Source of the DNA: Hyparrhenia diplandra
Lineage: Eukaryota > Streptophyta > Magnoliopsida > Poales > Poaceae
NCBI GenBank assembly: GCA_015847255.1
Contig: JADLZK010013198.1
Span: 62,001 to 126,000 of the forward strand
Length of the DNA: 64,000 nt
Direction: 5' to 3'
Of this stretch, positions 58,601 through 64,000 are shown piece by piece; within the stretch, counting starts at the first letter, position 1; every line of letters begins with the position of its first letter. Under the pieces are notes generated by a model. That model was given only the letters and a program-made list of their open reading frames with translations, did not search any database and was not told where the DNA came from. Position numbers and translations under genes: made by a program.

Positions 58601-60206
58601 GGAGGAGCTTGTCGAGGAGCCAACCGGGAGCTGTTCCATCCGGGAGTGCAGTCGGGGAGGAGTCACCGGGGAGAAGGGTCGACAGACGAGCCGATTGAGT
58701 GTCCAGAGCACGTTCAGCCGACGCGTTCTGCGAGGCAAGCCCGGAGCATTCTCGCCCTTTCCTAAATTTCTTCCAATTAATTTGACTTGAGTCTTTTATA
58801 TGTTTCATGCATTAAGTATAGGAAATGGTTGAAACCGTTGATGCACTGAGATCCTTGTTGAAAGTTGCCCTATCCTATTAGGAGTCTAGGTTAATGCTCG
58901 AGTATCATGATTGCGATGAGATGTGATTCCGGTCACTTGAGGAAAGTGTTGTGAACAATCACATGGGTGATTGTCAAGTCTGTATTGAGAACCCGATAAA
59001 GTAAAACATGTGAGATTGGGTGGATATTGTGGTCTTTCCATCCGGTCGATTAAGGACTTACTCTTTGTCGGAATGTGGTCGGAAGTTGAACGTACCTGTT
59101 CATATAGTAGGCTCCGCCGGGTCGTGAGCCACTAAGCTCGTGGGAATGTTAGGGGCCGGCTTTGCTCGCTTTATCGCTCCTCCTTTGGTGATGGTTGGTG
59201 TGGTTAATCGGGCGCGAAGAAGAGATGCGCACGAGGCGTCGTCCTCGTTGCTTCGCCTCCTTTGGGTGGCCCGAGAAGGAGGGGCCGGGTAGCCGGCAAG
59301 ACCGAGACTTTACGCCCCGTGAACATCACGGGAGTGATTGGGTTTGCCTTTGCAAAGCAAACTTGGTGTATGTCGTCGGTATTCGCCACCTGGTTTGCAA
59401 ATCGATTCGAATCGCCATCTCCCCGGTCGGTGAGAACCGGGTTGCGCCCACGGCAATGTAGTCTAATTATTACAATATATGTTATTTATCATGTTGCGGT
59501 GATATAATTTCGATCAAGTTACTTATCTTTGTTATTTATTCTCTTGAGCAATGATTAATCTTGACTATACATTATCTATGGTTATGTATTAAGTAAGTAA
59601 CCCTTTTAACTTGGAAAAATACAAGTAGCATGCATAGGCGCACTAAACAACTCTATTTGCGAAATTAATGTGAGTCGGCTAAAACCCCGATAAAGCCTAG
59701 CATGATCCTTGGAGTCTTTTATTTTATTTTGGATGGTAAGTCTAGCTGAGTATTTTGTACTCGGGGTTTTATTCCCGTTGTTGCGGTGAGCATGTGTACC
59801 ATGGTTATTGTAAGACTTGTTCACTTTTCCGTTGATGACGAGTAAGGCTAGGGCAAGGCAATTCTATATCCCCTGTCTCATGCTTTGAGGGGATGACTAT
59901 CTACCGGCACTACTTTATATTTGTTTTCGCTAAAAGACTATTTGGTTTTGAAACTACTGCTTCCGTACTTGAACCTCGAGTTTGTAATAAATTATACTTC
60001 GACTCGATGTTAATATATCGAACTTGGTTTGAAATACCCGCGGATTTTACTACCGAGCTCAACGATCCTGTTGTGTTGTTGATGAGTTTGAAATCACTCT
60101 GAGATTTCCGGAATACCGGGTTTATATGGACTCAAGTGTAGACGGTGATCGCTTTGGTGATTGCCAATTATACTTGATTTCTTATAAATTGGCCGGTTAC
60201 ATCACA
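55678..60206 (+). mobile_element. Solo LTR of Gypsy-1
   Basis: A complete 4529-base LTR runs from TGTAACACCC to GGTTACATCACA, flanked on both sides by CATGC (55673-55677, 60207-60211), with no interior. Its last 780 bases, with AAGTCTAGCTGAGTATTTTG and GGGGTTTTATTCCCGTTG, show what is missing from the LTR at 21108. Solo LTRs arise by recombination between the two LTRs of one element. Confidence 0.93.
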
Positions 60207-60830
60207 CATGCCGCCTAGTATGTCAATGAACGCTTAGGGTCCATCCACCCGGCGTAATCCTCTAGGTGAGTGGCATCTCTTCGCAAGACCGCACCGTCGA
60301 TGAGTACATCGGAGTTCGTGGGCGCATGAGGCACGTGCGGGCACCTCGACGAGCAACGGCGAGGTCAACATCTACACGGGCAGGACTCGGTGAACCGCTG
60401 AAGACCGACGTCGAACTACAAAACCCTAAGGACATGGAGGCGGCCATGTCACTCACCGGGGCATACGAACGACGACTTCGCCATCCTCTACAACCCCGGC
60501 AAGACAACACAACAAAGGGGCAAGGCGCCTCCTCTGGCGCTAACCACGGCGGCGCCAACATCGACACCTCCGACGACAGTTACATTGACTAGGCCATTCA
60601 AGCGGCTAACCCCGGAGGAGATGACAGAATGACGCAAGGCGGGACTGTGCTTCAACTATGACGAGCCCTTCTCACACGGTCATAAGTGCAAGCACCTCTT
60701 CGACATCACGGTCTTCAACGACTACGATGACAACAAGGAAGACGCACCGCTTGGAGGGCGCCGACTTGAGGGTCCTCATCGGGGATCCCAACTCCTCGCA
60801 CTTGGTGTCCACTCTCTCTACCTCATCGGA
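60207..60830 (+). pseudogene. Gypsy-2 gag C-terminal part with zinc knuckle
   Basis: Frames give YVNERLGS(I), STVDEYIGV-like, LGEPLKTDVELQNPKDMEA and MSLTGAYERR. A knuckle follows, read as CFNYDEPFSHGHKC (about 60648-60690) in which the second Cys is Tyr. The frame from 60266 covers 108 residues to a stop at 60590. It continues the gag begun at 10383 and 20990. Confidence 0.7.
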
Positions 60831-61140
60831 GTAATTTCGGGCAATGGTGTAAGCATCGTCGTCGACTCGGGAGCCACGCACAACTACATCGACCCTCGCG
60901 TTGTGGCCCTTTGCCGGACTACATACACAGCCAGTCCAGGTGGCCATCCGCGGAACACAGCGCCACCTCGACATGCCATGTAGCGGCATACGGCGTGGCG
61001 ATGCGCGATCGACGCCGACATCTTCAACATCGATGCCTACGTCCTCCCACATCAACAACGACATCGACATCATCCTCGGCATGCCATGGCTAGCAAGCTG
61101 GGGAAGGTGACACTGGGACTTCGCATCAAACGAGCTAGCA
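60831..61140 (+). pseudogene. Gypsy-2 aspartic protease remnant
   Basis: The active-site block VDSGATHNYID is at 60859-60891 and the C-terminal block IDIILGMPWLASWG is at 61063-61107, in different frames. This is the usual order for a retroviral-type protease. Confidence 0.75.
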
Positions 61141-61830
61141 TACTACGGACAAGGGTATGCCGGGGCGTTCATGCAAGCACTACCCCCCATCGCGTGGACC
61201 GCGAGGCGCCCGGGCAGCGCGGCCTAGCACCCAACCTAGCACGTGAGGCTTCGCCTCGTCTCGCAAGCGCCCGAGACATGCTAGCGCCCTCAACCTCGAC
61301 ACATCTTTAGGCTTCTTCATTCGGCTATGCCAAGCGACACTTTCGAGCACCACCTACGACGGATAGACCTCGGCGCGTCACTACGAGCGTATTTGCTTTC
61401 CGGCTGGGCGCTGGAAGATGGCTTCCTCCTTTTCGACGGTCGCTTCTACCACCCAGCCTCCTCACCACTACGACCAGACCTGCTGGACGCTCTTCTTCAT
61501 GGTAGGATTCGTCGGACCAACTACCTCGTTCTTGGCGCCTACACCGCTCCCCCGACGACGGCAGCTCCAATGGCCATCCTTCTCGGCGGAGTGTGGCCAA
61601 GGCGCCACCATGTGGGCGCAGCACGCGTTGTCTTCCTCAACAACATGGATCGTGAGTTCTTCAGCGTCGACAACGTCTACATAAACAAACGACACCGACA
61701 AGGAGACACACCAGCTCTCTCCTTGTATGTTCGACATCAGCTCCTTCATATACGGTACGATGCTCAACCTTGCATCTTCCCCGCCGACACGCCGTGATGT
61801 GACCATCTGGCGCCTCATGCCCGTCTTCAT
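61141..61830 (+). pseudogene. Gypsy-2 pol remnant: RT missing, integrase zinc-binding piece present
   Basis: After the protease there is no RT or RNase H core. A 156-residue frame from 61327 contains ALEDGFLLFDGRFYHPASS with PLRPDLLDALLHG, which matches the stretch just before the HHCC integrase domain of grass Gypsy elements. The remainder of the frame has no domain I know. An internal deletion therefore removed RT and RNase H. The frame ends at 61797. Confidence 0.55.
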
Positions 61831-63093
61831 TGTTGGGAATATGCCCTAGAGATAATCATAGAGATGATTGTATCACCTTGTATCCATGATATATTATGTG
61901 TTCATGAATATCCATTAAAGACAACTTGTATCGATTGGCAATTATATGAATTGTTTTGTGAGACTCTTTACTTGTATGGTTATTCTATAATTGTCCTCGG
62001 GTCGGAGTTCATGTGAGGACACACATGAATATTAGATCAAGACACACATATTGGTTGATGACTATGTTTCACAAGTCATAGACATGGAGATGTCAAACTA
62101 ATAGTGTGGGCACATGTATGACATGGGGCTTTTGGATTGACCCGACATGAGATGTTACTATTATTGTCTCTTTACACATCATGTACGTTATGTCCTCGGA
62201 CACGAGATTGTCATATGTACTCAAGATGTGAAATGACCTACTTAGGGACTATCAAACGTTACTCCGTGAATTGGGTAGCTATAAAGGTGGTCTTCGGGTT
62301 TGTCGGGAAGCATCTTTGTGAGGCATAGTCAATCAAGATGGAATTGCCCTCTCCATGAGAGAGAGATATCACTAGACCACTCGATTGATTGGATCAAGAA
62401 ATGCATGGCCGTGCTTGGGTTAAGTGTTAACCCACGAGATGGACCAAATATCGTGTGTGGCAAGAGAATAACATGTATGTGAATTTGTGGTGGTTCGCCC
62501 GATATGATCATTGCGTACACATGGGAGTTGACACGTCTTGCTAGAGGCCACTATTAGCTATTGGTCGAGTAGGAGTACTCGGGCCATGTCTATGTGTGCG
62601 TGAGCCCATAGGGTCGCACGCTTAAGGGGAAGAAGGCCTAATTCGGATATGATCCAATTAGACGAGGTTTAGGGTTACTAATGGGCCTCCAGCCCGGGAG
62701 CCCTTTGTTAGGGGACGCCTATATATATGAGGTGGGCGCGGGCTAGGTTAATCCACGCCACTTTGGCGGTCGCCGCCGCCCACGCCCGCGCCTCTTGCTC
62801 CTCGCGGACCTAGCAGTCGGGGCGCGATCGCTTCCTCCCTATACGTGTGGGATACCTGCCGGAGGTGCTTTGCATCCGGAGCACAAGGACGAACCGCACG
62901 CGTGGAGGGACGGGCGTGAGCAACTGCACGCAATCGCTGCTACTGGCGCACATCTTCGCCGAGGGTCGACACTTCCCGCGCACACCTTGGCGTCTAGTGG
63001 TAATCCCGTGATCTATAACTAGCAAAGAGATCCTTGGTTTTATGGGTAGAAAATTTTTGTTTTCGGCTGGCGTAGCGATCCCATTTTCCTTCA
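61831..63093 (+). mobile_element. Copia-type solo LTR
   Basis: It starts TGTTGGGAATATGCCCTAGAG, a start characteristic of Angela/BARE-like Copia LTRs in grasses, and ends TTTTCCTTCA. It is flanked by the 5-base duplication TTCAT at 61826-61830 and 63094-63098. The TATA-like CCTATATATATGAGG is at 62718-62732. There is no interior or second LTR in the window. It is inserted in the pol remnant of Gypsy-2. Confidence 0.88.
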
Positions 63094-63098
63094 TTCAT

Positions 63099-63463
63099 CC
63101 ACGCCACCCCGCATGATCGCTTTATGTTCTGGAGAGCCCTCCTCGCGACATGCTCCACCGGCACTGAGGCGGGAATTCCACAAGAGTTGCTCCTTCTTTG
63201 CTCCCCAGAAAGACGGCTAGAAGCATCACGAAGGACATGAAGTGCATCGGTACATCTACCACGGCTACATCGGCAATCTTCACTACTTCATTGAGTTTGC
63301 AGCGATCCATACCGGGGAGAACATGATCCTTGCCAACCCGGTGCATGGTAGACCGGTCCTACGCTGGGCCGAGCTCATCATGTCATGTGCCCCGGAACTT
63401 GCTCCGGCATCACATAATGGACTTTTATCCAACACGAGGACACGCAGGTCGAAGAAGGGGAGA
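63099..63463 (+). pseudogene. 3' interior of Gypsy-2 with polypurine tract
   Basis: Open frames exist (for example from 63242, RYIYHGYIGNLHYFIEF) but without a domain I recognise. GAAGAAGGGGAGA at 63451-63463 is a polypurine tract directly before the LTR start. Confidence 0.5.
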
Positions 63464-64000
63464 TGTCACACCCGGTGGTGTGGGGGGCTCGGAGGGGGTG
63501 GCCCAAAGGGGCCCTCGGCCGGGCGGGGGGTTCCCCACTGGGCTGGCGCGCACGCGCCCTCCCGCCCGCCCTGCCGCTTGCGCGGATTTTTCGGTAATTA
63601 AAGTAAGAGTCCGATTAGGATAATTTAAGACTTTTTGGTGTGAAGGAGATATTTCCAATTTATAAGTAAGTCTCCTTTTAGGATAAGAATAAGGACTTGC
63701 CTGTAAAAGGTATTCCAATCTATAAGGAAGTCTCATAGGAGAGCTATATAAGCAAGGAGGATGTAATCTCTTAGGGACAAGCAATAAAGAATATTTTCCT
63801 GCTCCCAAACCCTGGCCGCCTGCCACCAGGACCAGCCGCCGTACCCATTCTCGGGAACCGGGAATGGCTAACGATCACCAACGGCAAGGATTTCCTGCGC
63901 ATCCTGTGACGCCTGCACTTCGTGCCACGGCCCGCCGGTTCCTTCCAGCAGGTGGCGTGGCGGACCGCCGTCTCGCGCATGCCGCTCGTGGAGCATGGCG
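63464..64000 (+). mobile_element. 3' LTR of Gypsy-2 (partial, leaves the window)
   Basis: It starts TGTCACACCCGG and shares with 9806-10322 the GGAGATATTTCCAATTTATAAG, GCCTGTAAAAGGTATT, GAGCTATATAAGCAAGGAGGATGTAATC and GGGACAAGCAATAAAG blocks. It is cut by the end of the window, so the right target duplication cannot be seen. Confidence 0.7.

Larger units (their letters stand above)
45212..59422. repeat. Duplicated unit 2 (pairs with 10613-24833)
   Basis: This is the second full copy of the BAHD-containing unit, with the same order of elements. It begins at the same gag codon as unit 1 (GGATGCAACC) and runs into a solo Gypsy-1 LTR rather than a full element. Confidence 0.95.

Noticed and set aside
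62748..63022. Short frames in the Copia solo LTR as genes
   Set aside because: The LTR boundaries and duplication explain the sequence; the frames have no domain.

Overview
This is a plant nuclear window, almost certainly from a grass (Poaceae) and possibly from the Pooideae. It holds one recognisable host gene family set in nested transposable elements. The host genes are BAHD acyltransferases closest in my memory to barley agmatine coumaroyltransferase. They carry HHAVGDG and DFGGG motifs and are about 440-450 residues with no intron in the CDS. The elements are typical of grasses: CACTA transposons with TTTAGTCCCGGTT-type subterminal repeats, Gypsy and Copia LTR elements with CCHC gag, a PIF/Harbinger-like element with a TAA duplication, and a 5'-truncated LINE. 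I saw no tRNA, rRNA, CRISPR or bacterial-type gene.

Layout. 0-6.5 kb: a minus-strand BAHD tail fragment, then BAHD copy A (1133-2470), whose 3' end is interrupted by a 4.03 kb CACTA element (2471-6501, target duplication AGT). 6.5-9.8 kb: degraded LTR-type sequence. 9.8-10.75 kb: 5' LTR, primer-binding site and gag N-terminus of a Gypsy element, called Gypsy-2 here. 10.6-24.8 kb: duplicated unit 1, with a LINE fragment, BAHD copy B (one frameshift), a 4.1 kb inverted-repeat element carrying exon-like pieces and a poly(A) retroposon, a further piece of Gypsy-2 gag, and the 5' LTR of a second Gypsy (Gypsy-1, duplication CATGC). 24.8-43.3 kb: the degenerate interior of Gypsy-1, split in its RNase H by a 10.4 kb gag-only LTR element (29526-39893, duplication ATTAC), itself split by a PIF/Harbinger-like element (33537-34342, duplication TAA). 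43.3-45.2 kb: a 1.9 kb remnant of another duplicated unit, beginning inside a BAHD 3' end. 45.2-59.4 kb: duplicated unit 2, with intact BAHD copy C (48580-49926) and a solo Gypsy-1 LTR (55678-60206). 60.2-64 kb: the rest of Gypsy-2 (gag C-terminus, protease, integrase zinc-binding piece, start of the 3' LTR) with a Copia-type solo LTR (61831-63093) inside it.

How it fits together. Only copy C has an uninterrupted reading frame; A and B each have a single-base frameshift in a short homopolymer, so sequencing error must be excluded before calling them dead. The B/C unit lies between two halves of the gag gene of one Gypsy element. It was duplicated with an offset of about 34.6 kb after Gypsy-1 had inserted, because both copies share the same Gypsy-1 insertion site and left duplication. 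The duplicates differ mainly by small indels in GC-rich tracts and are nearly identical in AT-rich tracts, which suggests residual consensus error. I did not find a clearly new enzymatic system. The most interesting structures are the retroelement-enclosed, tandemly duplicated BAHD unit and the inverted-repeat element with exon-like cargo.
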